A stretch of 64,000 bases of DNA from Prorocentrum cordatum (taxonomy: Eukaryota; Sar; Dinophyceae; Prorocentrales; Prorocentraceae), in assembly GCA_963575745.1 (NCBI GenBank), contig CAUYUJ010011459.1, positions 322,501 through 386,500 of the forward strand, read 5' to 3'. A model generated the notes under the pieces. It had not been told where the DNA came from, made no database searches, and saw only the letters and a program-made list of their open reading frames with translations. Below, one piece after another: positions 11,247 through 22,799 of the stretch. The stretch's first letter is position 1. Each line of letters starts with the position of its first letter. Both the position numbers and the translations under genes were made by a program.

Positions 11247-11416
11247 CTACAGGCTCCGGAAAGGATAGCGAAAATTCATGCCACATTCATCTGTCGACGC
11301 CACCCCCCCCCCACTGTTCAGCGTTGGCGGTGGGTCTGATGAGTTGCGCTACGACCGCAGTCCCCCCCCGCGCGTGCCAAGTTAGACTTTGTGGGGGAGG
11401 GGGAGTGTTCAGTAGT
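11247..11416. repeat. dispersed repeat, right half of the 47667-48015 element
   Basis: It matches 47843-48015 through 'ctacaggctccggaaa', 'attcatgccacattc', 'ttggcggtgggtc', 'gaccgcagtc', 'cgcgcgtgccaa' and 'gggggagtgttcag', with a few mismatches between motifs. The left half of that element is absent here. Confidence 0.65.
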
Positions 11417-12009
11417 TGCTTCCCTCCCTCCTCAGTCCCCGCCCCCTCCCTCCGCCTCCTTGCAGGTGGCTTCGCAGCGCGGCCCGCCGCCGTGTTTGCT
11501 CCCCCGCGGCGGGCGCCCGCGGAGCAACAGCCCCCGGGGCTGCGGCGCGGCGGAGGGCCGCGCTCGGTCCAGATCACCGCCTCGGCACCGCCGATTGCGC
11601 GGGCGGCGTGCTGAGGCCAGAGGACGACTGCGATGGCTGCGAGACGGTGCCGTTTCGAGAGCACACCACGGCAGCCAACCGCCATCAACGCACCATGTTG
11701 CATTCGCGGATTCAGCGGTGTGAGGGAGACAGGGAGAGACAAAAAAACGAACAGGAAAAGGAGAGGGAGAGAGACAGAGAGACAGACCGATGGTGCTCGC
11801 ATGTGGCAGATGCGGTTGTACGCAACAAGGCATGGTGGTACGACTGTGCGTTGCAAGGCCCTCAAACCACCGCTTACTGCTTGCAGTCGCGGTGCTGGCC
11901 TTTTTCGACGGGCTTCGCGTGGAGAGGAGTCATAACTTCGCGCAAGCCGGCGCTTACTCAACGGGCAGATTCTCGAGGCCAGCGCGAAATCCGGGGTTCC
12001 CGTGAACGA
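11417..12009. other. no gene seen
   Basis: GC-rich sequence (11417-11620), then mixed sequence with a purine-rich run at about 11720-11790. An open frame crosses it into the next feature, but codon use is not coding-like before about 12030. Confidence 0.4.
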
Positions 12010-12690
12010 GGAAGGGGGCGAGGAGGGCGCGGAGTTCGACTCGCGTTTGACAGCAGCAGCGAGCTTCCTCACGCGGTGAATCCCGAGGAAGCTAAGCTGG
12101 TGCAGTTGGTGGAGTTACTACGGTCGTCACGAGATGCACCAGCCGAGACCAAGTACCATAAGCAACTGGACGAGGTGCCATCTAAGAAGTTCGAGAGGCG
12201 AGCATCTCGAGGGAGGCAGCTGAAGATAACCAACTCAGGCAATATGGGCAGCTGGTGCTCCCCAGTTGCAGTTCGTCGACAAAGCCAACGACAAGGTCCA
12301 GCCAGGTGCGCGCTCGAGCTATGGACCATGGACGACGCCACGGCAGCGCGCACCAAAGCACTGCAATCTCTGGCGACCACAATGGTGCCGGCGTCAAAGC
12401 AGCAGGAGAAGCACCATCCGGCTGCGCCCAAGCTGAGCATCTCCACGCTGCTGGAGGGCAATTTCGCTCGGGAGCTGGACGACGAGGGTTCGTTCGGGCT
12501 CGAGCAGCTGGGCGATTGCGCCGCGCGGGGGCCAGATCGACAGGAAGCCCAACGGCGCAAAGAGGAACTGCAGGCAAAGTTCCGGAGCGTGTCTCAGGCT
12601 GCCTTCGGACAATTCAAAGCGGAGGCGGGAGAGCTGTAGAAAACGCATCGGGCTCCGAAGAAGCGGCTGCAGACGAAGAAGATGAGAACT
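12010..12690 (+). pseudogene. decayed coiled-coil ORF, probable retroelement remnant
   Basis: Protein-like sequence is present but moves between frames. About 12060-12230 reads ELPHAVNPEEAKLVQLVELL and onward. About 12230-12300 makes sense only in the other two frames. About 12420-12640 returns to the first frame with ISTLLEGNFARELDDEGSF and a Glu/Lys/Arg-rich helix ending at the TAG at 12637-12639. The helical, charged composition suggests a coiled coil. Together with the endonuclease-like remnant downstream, it fits the front part of a broken non-LTR retroelement; that link is inference. No RNA-binding motif was seen. Confidence 0.45.
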
Positions 12691-14694
12691 GCTGACACCG
12701 AGCCCGCTGAACGCGCTGGACTCGATCAGGCAGGTGCCCCGCGTCAAGCTGGCTTACCTGCGGCGCCAGCACCGGCGGCCGCGGCAGTTGCGATTGGGCA
12801 GGGCGCCTAGGGCGAGGCCGATGATAGAGCCGCGGCCGCGGCGCCTGCGAACGCAGGAACAAGCGGGCTGCAGTCGAATGGCGGGGGCGCTTCTGGCGCA
12901 AGGGCGCGAGCGGATCAACGTTCGCGCGCGCCGCCGCGGCCGATGGCGGCGGCCGCGGCAGCGAAGCGGCCGCCGAGCCTTCGGTTCGACTCAGCCTGGC
13001 GCAGACGCCGGAGCGGCAAGCCCCCCTAGTTCCAACTTTTTACGATGCCTCGAGCAAGCACCGGGCGACGGCAACGGTCGCGGCCCCCCAGCGTTGCATT
13101 GTGCTTCGTCGAGCGCCTGGTCTGGCAGGACAGCATTGCTGCCGCGTTTGAATTCCCTCGATCATCGCGCAGCGTCTGAGAGGCCAGGGTCAGTCGGAGC
13201 CGACTGCGACCAGATGTGGCGAGCGGGCGCGTCGCGGGAGCAGTCGCGCAACGATCATGCGGCTCGGTGCGATGCTAGTAATTCCACGGGGCCGAGCCTT
13301 CCAATCGCCACGACACACCGCGCGACAAAGACGACAGACCAGCGAGGCGAGCTGCCGCGCTGGAGCGTCGACGGCTCGAGAGAGCGCCACGCGCCCGCGC
13401 GCCCCGCTCACTTCTCTGACCCGCTCATCTGGGGCGAGGGCGATGGGGAATTGCGCATGGGGGCTTGCTTGCGTCCCGCATGCGTCCGGGCCCCTCTCGC
13501 TCGGCATGGCGAGGGCGCTTGCGCTCGGGCGAGTTGACGCCGGTCGACACCGCGGCGCCAGGAGGGCCCGGCCGGAGCATGCAGGGGAGCGCGCGAGCAG
13601 GCATTGGGCACCATGCAAGAAGGCGCGAAATCTACATTGGCAGAGAGAGTCGAGCGGCGCGGCGGCGGCCGAGCACGAGGGGGAGGCCCGTCGGCTCGCG
13701 GGCGCGCAGCGCGAGGCGCGCGAACGCCGACGAGCGGATGCGCGGTTTTGCCTCGGAGCGCCGATTGCCCCGTTCACGCTTCGGCCTTGGGCGCCCTGGG
13801 GCATAGCTGAGGCCCCCCAGCGGACGGCGCCCGCTGGGGGCTTAGCTGGAGGCGGGGGGGCCAGTGGCAGGAATCGCTGGAGAGGAGCCCGAGTACCTGT
13901 CCGTCGTCAGTGGCCATGGGGGCCCCGACGCCCCTGCATGTCTGCGGGGCCAGGTGGGCCCTGGGAGGCCGAGACCGCCCGGCGGACGGCGCCCACCGAT
14001 TGATCGGCCAGTGGCGGGAAACCGCTGGCGGGAATTTCTAGGGAAGCCCGAGTGCCAGTGCTAGATGGACGACCTCGGGTGCTCCGACGACGCCAGGCGC
14101 TTCGATTGCCGCCCTTGCGGACCTGGATGGTCGAAACTACCCGGCAGACGGGCTGGGTGGTTTCCTGCTGGCGGGAACCGCTGCTGGGGGGCCCGGGCGC
14201 GCGTTCGCTTGCCTTTGCTGGGATGGGCATTTCCCTCCGCACTTCCAAGTTGGGCGGCGGTGCCAAGGGAAGACGCGGGAAACGGTGCCGACCCTCCCCG
14301 CGGGCGCGCATTTGTCACAGTTCACTCGGCGCAGCGGAGGCCGACGCAAGGCCTCGCGCCGGTGGCGACGCAGACAGACGGATTGCCGCGGCAAGCCCGC
14401 ACGTCGAGGAGCATGTCCACCACTCCGAGACCACGGGCTGCGGTCCCTGGACTTCCCGTGGGCGAGGGCGTCGACGCCGGGGTCCAAGAAGCAGGCGGCG
14501 CGCAGCCGCCCGCCGCGCGGCGCTCGACGGCCCCGCCGACGCTTCGAACGCCACGGAGAGCACCAAACACGGCAGGATCGAGGCATTAGGTTGGGCGCAG
14601 CGCCATGGCAAATGTTGCACGGCCGCTACAATCAACGCAACAAGCCGGGGCTCGCCCCGCGCGCCAAGTCGACGCGCAAGCGGCGCTGATTCAA
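12691..14694. other. GC-rich stretch, probable decayed retroelement body
   Basis: About 2 kb of very GC-rich DNA with many Arg/Ala/Gly-rich open frames on both strands, none with coding-like bias or a recognisable domain. It lies between two coding remnants and may be eroded sequence of the same element. Near-duplicate short motifs (cggcggacggcgcccgc and relatives) occur at about 13810-13990. Confidence 0.35.
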
Positions 14695-15115
14695 GAGCAC
14701 GTACCACTTGTTGGAGTGCAAGCTACAGTCAGCGATTAAGAAAGCGAGGACTAAGGGCTGGAAGTCGGATTCATACCCAGCCAGACGCACTGGGAATGCG
14801 TGCGAAACCATTTGCGGCGTCGGACTGCTGGCGAGACCGCGCATCATCTGTCTCGCGTCTCACTTTCGAGACTGATAAGCCACATGCCGCTGGCGCCACT
14901 CGGGAAAGGTTCTGGATTGCAGGTATTTGACCAACTGGGGCGCTGGCGTTGGCTGCGCCGCACCTTCGCCCCAGCGGACTTCGAGGACACTGACATTGAC
15001 ATCCTTCTCCAGATCGGAGGCGCGCTGCACGTGGCAGGGCGACCGCTCGTGCTAGAAGGTCACTGGCAGAACCTGCTTGGGACCCTCAGCGTCACTGGCA
15101 GGCCGAAAGCGGTGC
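14695..15115 (+). pseudogene. decayed endonuclease-like (EEP/APE type) domain of a non-LTR retroelement
   Basis: Bases about 14702-14878 read YHLLECKLQSAIKKARTKGW and continue with PARRTGNACETICGVGLLARP before a stop. This resembles the strand with the catalytic Glu (QE-x-HL type) and the GGVG segment of retroelement endonuclease domains. After a frame change, about 14995-15100 reads DILLQIGGALHVAGRPLVLEGHWQN, which resembles the helix plus 'GGDWN' segment, but the expected Asp is His. The frameshift, the stop and the changed catalytic residue indicate a dead copy. No reverse transcriptase domain follows; a different dispersed repeat begins at 15155. Assignment rests on motif resemblance only. 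Confidence 0.4.
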
Positions 15116-15154
15116 AGGGTTTGGCGGTGGCTCCGTCTCCGTCACAGCGCGCGT

Positions 15155-15277
15155 CCTGCCTGCCTCCAGGGTGCCTCGGGGTCCTTGGGTTTCGACGGTT
15201 TTCCTGTAGAAGGAGAGAAGGTCCCACGCCACAAATCGAAGGGCGTCTTGGGGTCTCAGGGTTGGGTTTCCTGCCTC
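15155..15277. repeat. dispersed repeat shared with 26949-27066
   Basis: Shared blocks are 'tgcctccagggtgcc', 'cttgggtttcgacggtttt', 'ccacgccacaaatc' and 'tggggtctcagggttgggtt', matching 26949-27066 with roughly three of four bases identical by eye. It sits at the end of the endonuclease-like remnant and probably interrupts it. Confidence 0.6.
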
Positions 15278-16539
15278 CACTGGATCGCGCGTCCTTATGC
15301 TACGGGTCGACTGTACTTGGTATGCGTTCGGGCCCTCTGGGGAAGCCTGAAGCTGTCTGCGAGACGGCCTCGGCAGGCTTCGGGCCGTTGTCACCACGCC
15401 ACGCCAAGATCCGATGATATTGCAAAGCCACCCATGGGCCGCAGGAGCGCATCGCGCTCGGAGGGCACGGTTACATGGGCGCGGTCTTCTCGCTGTGCGA
15501 AGACCCCAGGGCAGAGTGCCAGGTCGCGGCCGACGCGGACAGCCACGCACGCGGCACCAACATCGGTGTCAGCATCGCGCAATGAGGGGGCTGCCTCTGG
15601 AGAGCCCCACTTGGGGCAATTGGGCATGGCTGGAGTGCCCAACGGCGTTCTGAGGAGGAACTGAGACCGTTCGGTTGATGAAGGAATAGCAGGGTCGATC
15701 AGCATGGACGTTGAACGCCCCGCCCAACCCAGACGTGTCGCCCCACATGGTAGAATGCACGAAATGACCCTGAAGTTCCGGGCAAACAGGAAGCTGAATT
15801 ACAAGGAAATGCATTGGGAAAACAAAGGCCTGTCTGGCAACACCCAGCCTACCCAACTCAGTCAGTAGGAACGTCATATGCAAAGACGACAGGATGCGTT
15901 TCCTCCTCCCTCCCCCCTTACAGATACGGTGATTTGTTGAGCGGAGTACAGCGCAGCATGCGCGAACTGTAGACGGGCCACGGTCAATGGGGTGAGGTGG
16001 GCACGGAGCACGAGGCACTACGGGGACGCAGGGCAGTTGGGGGGCCAATGCTATCTCAGCAGGGGGGGAGGGGGGGGGGGGGGGGCGGGGCCAACTTATC
16101 GGAGGTACGGCTTTAATATTGGGGCTGTTGGGCTGGCGGGATTACACAATTCACCCCATAGGTCACCCTCGGTCACCACAGCTGCCTAGGCGAGCAGCGC
16201 GACGCATTGGCGAGGTCTCTCGGAGTGCGTCGCACGTGTTATGGCCCCGTGGGCGACGCAACCAACGAGGGTGCCAGTGCTACAGGATGGTCGACAGCCG
16301 CCGAGGCCAGGCCACGAGAAGGATTAGGGTGGCGCAGGCAGCGAGTGGAAAAGAGCACGCACCGATTGCGAGCTGGGGCTGAGGGGGGCGGAGTGGGGGG
16401 ACTGGGGCGACGATGGAAGGGCGTTGTATGGGGATATATATATATAGTGAGAGAGCAGGTCAGCCGAGAACACAGGCGGAAGGCGGAAGGAGCTGCAGGG
16501 GCGACCCAGGCATTCGGACGCATCGCAGTTGTTCAAATT
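15278..16539. other. no gene seen; G-run near 16062
   Basis: About 1.3 kb with no supported gene. Bases about 16062-16094 are an almost pure G-run. A short TA repeat lies at about 16435-16447. Confidence 0.45.
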
Positions 16540-17690
16540 CAGCTGGCCGAAGAAGGAGGCCCAAATCAGAAACTTCGCCATCCAAGAAACCAGATCGCGA
16601 TCCAGATATCAAAGGAGATGGCGAGGGTGGTGCTGGAAGGCGTAGAGTTGAATGGAGGAAATGTTGCAGCCCTCAGCAAAGCAGGAGCGGGAATGACGGA
16701 GGCCCTTCGCTGCGCAGAAGAATGTGACATCTTGCTCGCAAGAAGTACATGGTCATGGACGTAAATGATGCAGAAGCGCTGAAGGTGGCAACACAGGAGT
16801 GGGAGGAGACAGGGGGCGAGATGCACGAGATGCACGAGATGGACGACTATAAGGCGGCGAAGGAGAAGGGCGAGCAGCAGCCGGAGTATCTCAAGGCGCT
16901 GGATTTCGTGGGCAATCAGAGCGACAACGCGCAGTTGCTCGGCGCATGCAGGATGGGCAGTGGATGGGGCGAGAAAAGGGAGGGAGCTTGCTCGCGGGGG
17001 CTCGCATTGCCGGACAAGCTGTGGCGGAGAAGCCCCTGTCCAAATTCGAGGAGCGACAAGTGGTAGTTCTTGCGCAATGTGGACTGGTCGCAGCTAGTGA
17101 GGGCGCAGGAGAATCACCCCGACGACGTGCTCTCGGCGGAATGGGCGGACAAAATGAAGAACACGTTGGACCAGACTGCGAGCAATGGCCAAACATCGGG
17201 TACGAGAGCAAGTTCTTCCCGCTCAAGAGCAGGCCATCGATGGTGGAGGAGCTCAAAGTGGGAACCGCATGGCAAGCGCTCGTTGCGGAGAGGCTGCCGC
17301 AGACACTCGGCGACGCCATCGAGGAGCGCCGCTGCGAGTTCCTCGGCGCGGCCAAGAAGATGAGCCCAGAGGAGCCATTAGATGTGTTCCCACTGCCCTG
17401 CGACCCCGCGTCGAGGTACCCCGTGGACCAATGGGAGAGACAGCGGAACAGGGCCTTCGCAGTGCAGAGCTGGCGCGAGCTAGCGCTGAAGATCGCGAAG
17501 GACGACCAGGAGAACCTCCACAAAAATAATGGAAGTCGCCATGCGGGAACTGAAGAATGAGGACAGCATGGGCCCAGGGTATGTGAAGGGGCTGAAGGAG
17601 CGCCAACAGCTCCAGCATAGCACCCAGAGACCATGCTGGATGGCACCGAGAGATGCCGCGAGATTTCTCGGCGTGCTGATCTAGGCCAGT
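16540..17690 (+). pseudogene. frameshifted ORF of unknown function
   Basis: Consecutive stretches have strongly G/C third positions but sit in changing frames: about 16600-16735 (VVLEGVELNGGNVAALSKAG), about 16745-16970 (VNDAEALKVATQEWEETGGE), about 16970-17050 (LLAGARIAGQAVAEKPLSKF), about 17065-17190 (NVDWSQLVRAQENHPDDVLS), about 17190-17525 (KSRPSMVEELKVGTAWQALV, then an acidic helical region) and about 17540-17684 (MEVAMRELKNEDSMGPGYVK). Codon bias in each piece argues that this was one coding sequence of about 370 codons. At least four frame changes, one next to an A-rich run near 17522, suggest a pseudogene or sequencing indels. I recognise no domain; the product would be charged and soluble. 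Confidence 0.5.
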
Positions 17691-18449
17691 TGTGAGCTGG
17701 CCGCGCCCACGGGCAGCTGAGGGAAGCATTGGCGAAGCTTCTCGGATTGCTACTCATGGCAGACTACTTGGGCACAACAGTACGCCTGCGCTGCCATCGC
17801 AATGGGAAGTATGTTTTTGAGTACCTACCGGTGCACAGCTGCAGGGTGGGAGGAGAAAAGTGTGACCATCATGATGCCCACCTGGGTGCTCCTCATTGGC
17901 CCTACCTGCGACCGTGACTTCCAGCATGCTCTACCTCACGCACTCCGAGGGCGAAATGGGCGACCTCGCAGGGTAGAGTACCAAGACATCACATGGAGCA
18001 TCTCTCGGAACGACCACGAAATGAGCCGAGTGGAAGGGGGGGCACGGAATTCAACATGTAGAAGTAGCAGGAGCCCCCCCCCAGCAATAGTTTGGGGTCT
18101 CGGGCCCTCCGTCTCTCTCCTCTCTCCTCCTTTTGAGGTCGTGTCGTCGTCTCCTCCCCCCCTTGGTTTGGGCGCCCTGCTAAGCCCGCGCGCCCCCTCC
18201 CCTTGGGCACGCGGAAGGGCTAGCAGCTGCTCCCCCCGCACTGACCCGATGGGACTCGCGATGTAAGGTAGCGAGCTTCTCTTACGGGGCCACCTCGGAG
18301 CTCGATCCTTGAGCTTCGGGGCATGCCCCCTGCCGGCCCTAGCGAAAAAGCAGGGCCGTAGCCCAACCATTCGCAGGGCATTTAGGTAATAGCGCGTAGA
18401 TCACCCGTGTAGGCGCGCTGAGCTTACCCCTTCATGCGGATGTTCCGTC
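17691..18449. other. no gene seen
   Basis: About 760 bases. A weak open frame at 17729-17917 lacks coding bias. Nothing recognisable. Confidence 0.4.
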
Positions 18450-18592
18450 GTGTCGTTTTCTCCTCCTCTCTTCCTCCTCTTCCTCCTCCTCCTTCTCCGC
18501 CCCTTCCTCTTCCTTCTCCTCCTCATCCTTCTTCTCCTCGTCCTCCTCCTCCTCTTCCTCCTCCTCTTTCCTCTCCTCCATGTCCGGTCCCC
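18450..18592. repeat. TCC/CTT microsatellite
   Basis: Pyrimidine trinucleotide tract of tcc, ttc and ctc units. Confidence 0.85.
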
Positions 18593-19033
18593 CTGCTCCA
18601 CGATTTGGCCCAAGAGCCGTGCTTGGAAACGTCGGGTGCCAGCGCTGAGATGTTTTGAGGGCCTTTCGCGGGGGAATCGTGACAGGTTGAGATCAATTGG
18701 GGGGCAGGCTGCTGTGGGGATTCATCGTGGTCTGGGGCCCGTGTCCGGGGCCGCGGAGGTAGTGCATCAGGCCTGATTTGGAACCGTCCCGGGTTGATTT
18801 GGAGGCACAAATGGTTTTGTGTTTCGGGTGGGGGTTTTCACATGTCCCAGACGCCATCCTGAGCGATGATGGGGGTGCGAGCAACGACCCATGGCAAACC
18901 GTCGGTTTAAATATGATTCCCCCATCCATCTGTATCGTTGGATCCTCGTTTTTTTGCGCTACGCCGCCCGTCCCTTTTCCACATACTGTTTTTGTTGATT
19001 CACCCACGTTCGGAACGATGGGTGGCGAGCGAC
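18593..19033. other. no gene seen
   Basis: About 440 bases of mixed composition, lower in GC than its surroundings. Nothing recognised. Confidence 0.4.
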
Positions 19034-19201
19034 GGGGGGAATTAGAAGGAGAATACTTTTTCAGAAGGCGGCGGGATTTCTCAGAAACGCCGCGGCCTTC
19101 TGATAAATCGTTTGCACATCCGGGGAAAGTTCAGAAAACTTCTCAGGAGGCCGTGAGCCTTCCGAGCCTTCTGAATTGATCGCCCCTGCCCAATTCCCCC
19201 C
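19034..19201. mobile_element. palindromic MITE-like element, family A, copy 2
   Basis: It begins with a G-run plus 'aattagaaggagaa' and ends 'gcccaattcccccc'. The outermost bases are good inverted repeats. The internal order of 'cagaaggcggcgggatttctc' and 'cttctcaggaggccgtgagc' matches 2771-2940. No coding capacity. Confidence 0.6.
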
Positions 19202-19654
19202 TAAGGTGGCCACCGAGGCAGCGACGGCAGAAAACGGGGCCGTCTTCGCCGACATAGGCGCGCACGTTGCCCGCGTGAGGTCGCGCGAAAGCGCCCTCGT
19301 CTCTGATGTGGCGTGTCACGTTGGCGGCGGCCCGCGTAAGTAAACGCGTAGTGTCGCTATGTCTCGACGACGTTCCCTTTGTGTGCTGGCCGCCGACATC
19401 CTGAAAGAGGATGAGGAGACGGAATGCGGCGGCAGAGGAACGAGTCGTTCCTGCCACCGCGGTATGCACTGCCCGCACGCTGTCGGCGACCTGCCGCTAT
19501 CAGCCGATCCTCTCGCTGCCACCCCTGCGACAATCAGGAGGGAGAACGATACACAGACACCTCCTCCTGCTGCTCCTCCTCCTTATCCCAGCATCCTCAT
19601 CACCAGCATCATCATCATCATCATCATCATCACCATCACCATCATTATCATCAG

Positions 19655-19688
<34 letters not shown>

Positions 19689-19751
19689 GGCAGCAGCAGC
19701 ATCATCATCACCACCATCTCCTCATCCTCGCCCTCCTTCTCATTCTCCTCC

Positions 19752-19782
<31 letters not shown>

Positions 19783-19792
19783 TGTGCCAGCG
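19202..19792. repeat. non-genic stretch ending in ATC then TCC microsatellites
   Basis: Bases 19202-19555 have no supported gene. Bases about 19590-19710 are mostly ATC with CACC and CAG interruptions. About 19735-19785 is a TCC tract. Confidence 0.75.
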
Positions 19793-20850
19793 CGGTCGAT
19801 TGCGTGAGCACAGGCCGCCCAGTGCTCCGATATGTTCATGAAAATATGGAAAATTTGGGAAGTTGAGGGGAAGACGAACATCCAGATATGAACAATATGG
19901 AGACCCCTGGGATTCGTGTGGATTTGTTTGTGTGTCCCTGGGCTCCTTGATTCACGGATCGCGCCTCAAAGAGAGCTCCGCCGAAGGGCCCTTGGCCGCG
20001 CACGCACGCGCCCCATCCCCCCCCCCCCCCGCCCATGTCGACCCCCCGTTCACGCACAATGCAGCTGTTGACGACGTCGAGCCTGTGCTGGACGATTGCC
20101 TGCCTTGCAGGCTCGCTGTCTACGTTTTCGTCAGCCTCGCCGGCTGATGAAAAACGGCCTGAGCCAAAATTCGGCGGCGACGATAGGGGCGAATAGCCAA
20201 GGGGCGGGCATTGCACGTATTCGCCCGGGAGCCTTTTCGAAGACAGATCATCGGCGCCTTGGAATACATATACCTGTCGGTCGTTGAAAGTAGGTAACTC
20301 TGGATTCCCAGAACCCAATCTATTTCAAGCGCCTTCCTACTTCAAGAGTCGATATGGTGTGGCTGTTGTTTGTTATTATTTTGGCGGGCCCGAACCCTAT
20401 CTACTTGATCCGGCTTCCTACTTCATGTTTCTGCCTACTTCTTCCGATTGGCGTGCATTGCTCTCCCCTGGGCTATGCGTCCCTGTCGTCGCCTCTGAAA
20501 AATTGGTGCAGCATTCCCACGTCGATGCGCGCCGTTCACGTGGACCCGTGCCCCGGCAGGGAGCGCCCGGGGCGCCCGCACGCTCCAAGAAGGCCCTTCC
20601 CTCGCGGCACGCGGAGTTGCCTGCCTGCGTCCGGCAAGCCCGCGCTGTTCGGCGTCACCCCAACATACACGCTGGTCGTTGAAAGTAGGTATTTTTGAAT
20701 GCCCAAATCCTAATCTACTTTAGGCGCCTTCCTATTTCAAGAGTCGAGCGGTGTTCCTCCTTTCCTCCTCTTCAGGGGGCGGGTGGAAGCCCAATTTACT
20801 TCAATGCCTTCCTACTTCATGTTTCAACCCACTTCTTCTGACTGGCGTGT
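19793..20850. repeat. two spaced copies of a 'gtcgttgaaagtaggta' repeat
   Basis: Copies begin at about 20276 and 20670 with 'ggtcgttgaaagtaggta', followed by 'ccaatcta', 'gcgccttccta' and 'tcaagagtcga'. Further 'cctacttcatgtttc' motifs lie at about 20425 and 20812. One degenerate 88-bp-satellite unit lies near 19947-20000. No supported gene. Confidence 0.55.
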
Positions 20851-20862
20851 TCTTGTACCATA

Positions 20863-21047
20863 TGTGCGTCGCTCCCCTGGGGACGATGCGCGCACCGAGA
20901 AATCTTATAGTATATGCGTCGTGGCGGGCGCTTTCTGGTCACACCGCTCGGGAAACGATATAAACAACAAGATGGGTATACTATCTGTTTGGGTCGGACG
21001 CGCGCATCCGAGGAGAACATATAGTACTGGTATGTATTTGTGCGTCC
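20863..21047. repeat. dispersed repeat, left half of the 47667-48015 element
   Basis: It matches 47667-47846 through 'gtgcgtcgctccc', 'gatgcgcgcaccgaga', 'ctttctggtcacaccgctc', 'ggaaacgat', 'gggtcggacgcgcgc' and 'agtactggtatgt'. The right half is absent. Confidence 0.6.
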
Positions 21048-21177
21048 CAATTGTGGGTGAGCCACCCCAATCACTCATTGCATGTTGGGTTTGTGGGGGA
21101 GGCCAGTGATGCCCAAAGGGGTCGGCAAATCCTTTCTGGGGGGGACAGAAAGAGTTGGTGAAGGGGGCGAGAGGGGA

Positions 21178-21263
21178 AGGATGATGATGATGATGAGGAG
21201 GAAGAAGAAGAAGAGGAGGCGGAGAACGAGAAGGAGAAGTGGACAAGGGGATAACGTGGAGGG

Positions 21264-21313
<50 letters not shown>

Positions 21314-21361
21314 TTGATGATGATGAATACGATGGTGATGCTGATGCTGATGCTGATGATC

Positions 21362-21451
<90 letters not shown>

Positions 21452-21605
21452 CTGATGATGATGATGCTGATGCTGATGCTGATGCTGATGCTGATGGTGA
21501 TGCTGATGCTGATGCTAATGACGATGATATGATGATGATGATGAGGAGGAGGAGGAGGAGGAGGAGGAGGATGAGGATCAGGATGAGGATGAGGATGAGG
21601 AGCGG
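21178..21605. repeat. GAT-rich microsatellite
   Basis: More than 400 bases of GAT with GAC and GCT variants, grading into GGA at 21540. The Asp-rich frame is an artefact of the repeat. Confidence 0.9.
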
Positions 21606-22318
21606 ATGAGGATGAGGATGAGGAGGAGGAGGAGGAGGAGGAGGACGACGACGACGACGAATAAGGATGGGGGATGGTGCAGGAGGATAGCGGGAAGGAT
21701 ACTGCATAGGGCGTAGAAAGGAGAGAGTGCGGAGGAGTCGGACCGGGGACGAGGAGGAGGAGGAGGAGGAGGAGGAGGAGGAGGAGGCAGAGACGGACAC
21801 GGAGACGGAGAGTATGTGAAAGTTTCTCCGACGCTCCATGGTGTGGGTTCTGTCAGGTGGCCCCGTTGTCGACGAGTTCTTGCCGCCCGACGATCAGGAC
21901 GGCCGCGAAGACGACGGGGACGATCAGGAATATGGTCCGTGGCAGGATCTGGAATTAGAGCGGCAGGCTTAGAGGTTAGGATCTAGAATTAGAGCGACAG
22001 GCTTTGGATCAGAGCTGCAGCACAGGAGGCAGAACGTGGCATGGGTGGTATCAGCGGCCTGAGACGAGCAGGCTCAGGAATGACATGGGGAGGAGAAGGA
22101 GCACCAGGAGGAGCAGGAACGAGGGCTCGATCCCGTGAGGATTGACCAGCCCGCAGCGTCAGCGCCAAGAGGAGGAGGAAGAGGATGAGCAGGAGGAGGA
22201 AGAGGAGGAGAAACAATGGAAGAGGAGGGAGGAGGCGGAGTAGCAGGAAGAGGACGGGGGCGATGAAGGATAGGGAGGAGAGGGAGGAGGAGGAGGAGGA
22301 CGAGGACGAGGACGAGGA
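21606..22318. repeat. GGA/GAC tracts and purine-rich DNA
   Basis: GGA/GAC runs at about 21620-21662 and 21750-21790, and GGA-rich sequence from 22160 onward. Between them (21800-22150) no gene is seen; the sequence 'gaattagagcg(g/a)caggct' is repeated at about 21953 and 21987. Confidence 0.6.
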
Positions 22319-22535
22319 GGAGAAGGACGAGGAGGAGGAAGGAGCAGGGGGGGAGGGGGAGGAAGAGACGAAGGAAGAGGAGGAAACCAAGAGTCATCAA
22401 CGATGTTGGAATTGACCCTCCCTAAGAGGAGGAGAAGGACGAGGAGGAGGAAGGAGCAGGGGGGGAGGGGGAGGAAGAGACGAAGGAAGAGGAGGAAACC
22501 AAGAGTCATCAACGATGTTGGAATTGACCCTCCCT
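22319..22535. repeat. near-perfect tandem duplication, 112-bp period
   Basis: Bases 22319-22423 recur at 22431-22535 with no mismatch that I can see. The unit is GGA-rich and ends with 'atgttggaattgaccctccc'. The identity points to a recent duplication. Confidence 0.85.
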
Positions 22536-22799
22536 CCAAGCTCCCTCTTCATAGGCTCCACAACGGTTCGTTTCCATTGGGGGAACGGCTTCGTTGGAAG
22601 ACAATGTTTGAAGATCCTCAAGCATGTCAAAACATTGTTCTCGGGATTTCGACGCCACGTATCAACCTGATTGCTGCGTCTTGACGATCCAGAACCGTGC
22701 CAGAACATCGTTGCTGGGATTCCAGCACCGCAAATCAACATAACTGCTGCACCCGCATAATCCTGAATCCGTACACCATTTCTGGTATGCCGATCATAG
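22536..22799. repeat. short diverged direct repeat
   Basis: Two similar stretches of about 50 bases start at about 22630 and 22707 (aacattgttctcgggatt and aacatcgttgctgggatt). No gene seen. Confidence 0.45.

Noticed and set aside
17729-17917. 62-residue frame with a possible hydrophobic start
   Set aside because: No codon bias, no recognisable domain and no link in frame to the remnant upstream.
20152-20175. Possible relict spliced-leader sequence on the minus strand (aattttggctca)
   Set aside because: Only about 12 bases match the dinoflagellate spliced leader without a gap, the rest does not, and no gene follows it on that strand.
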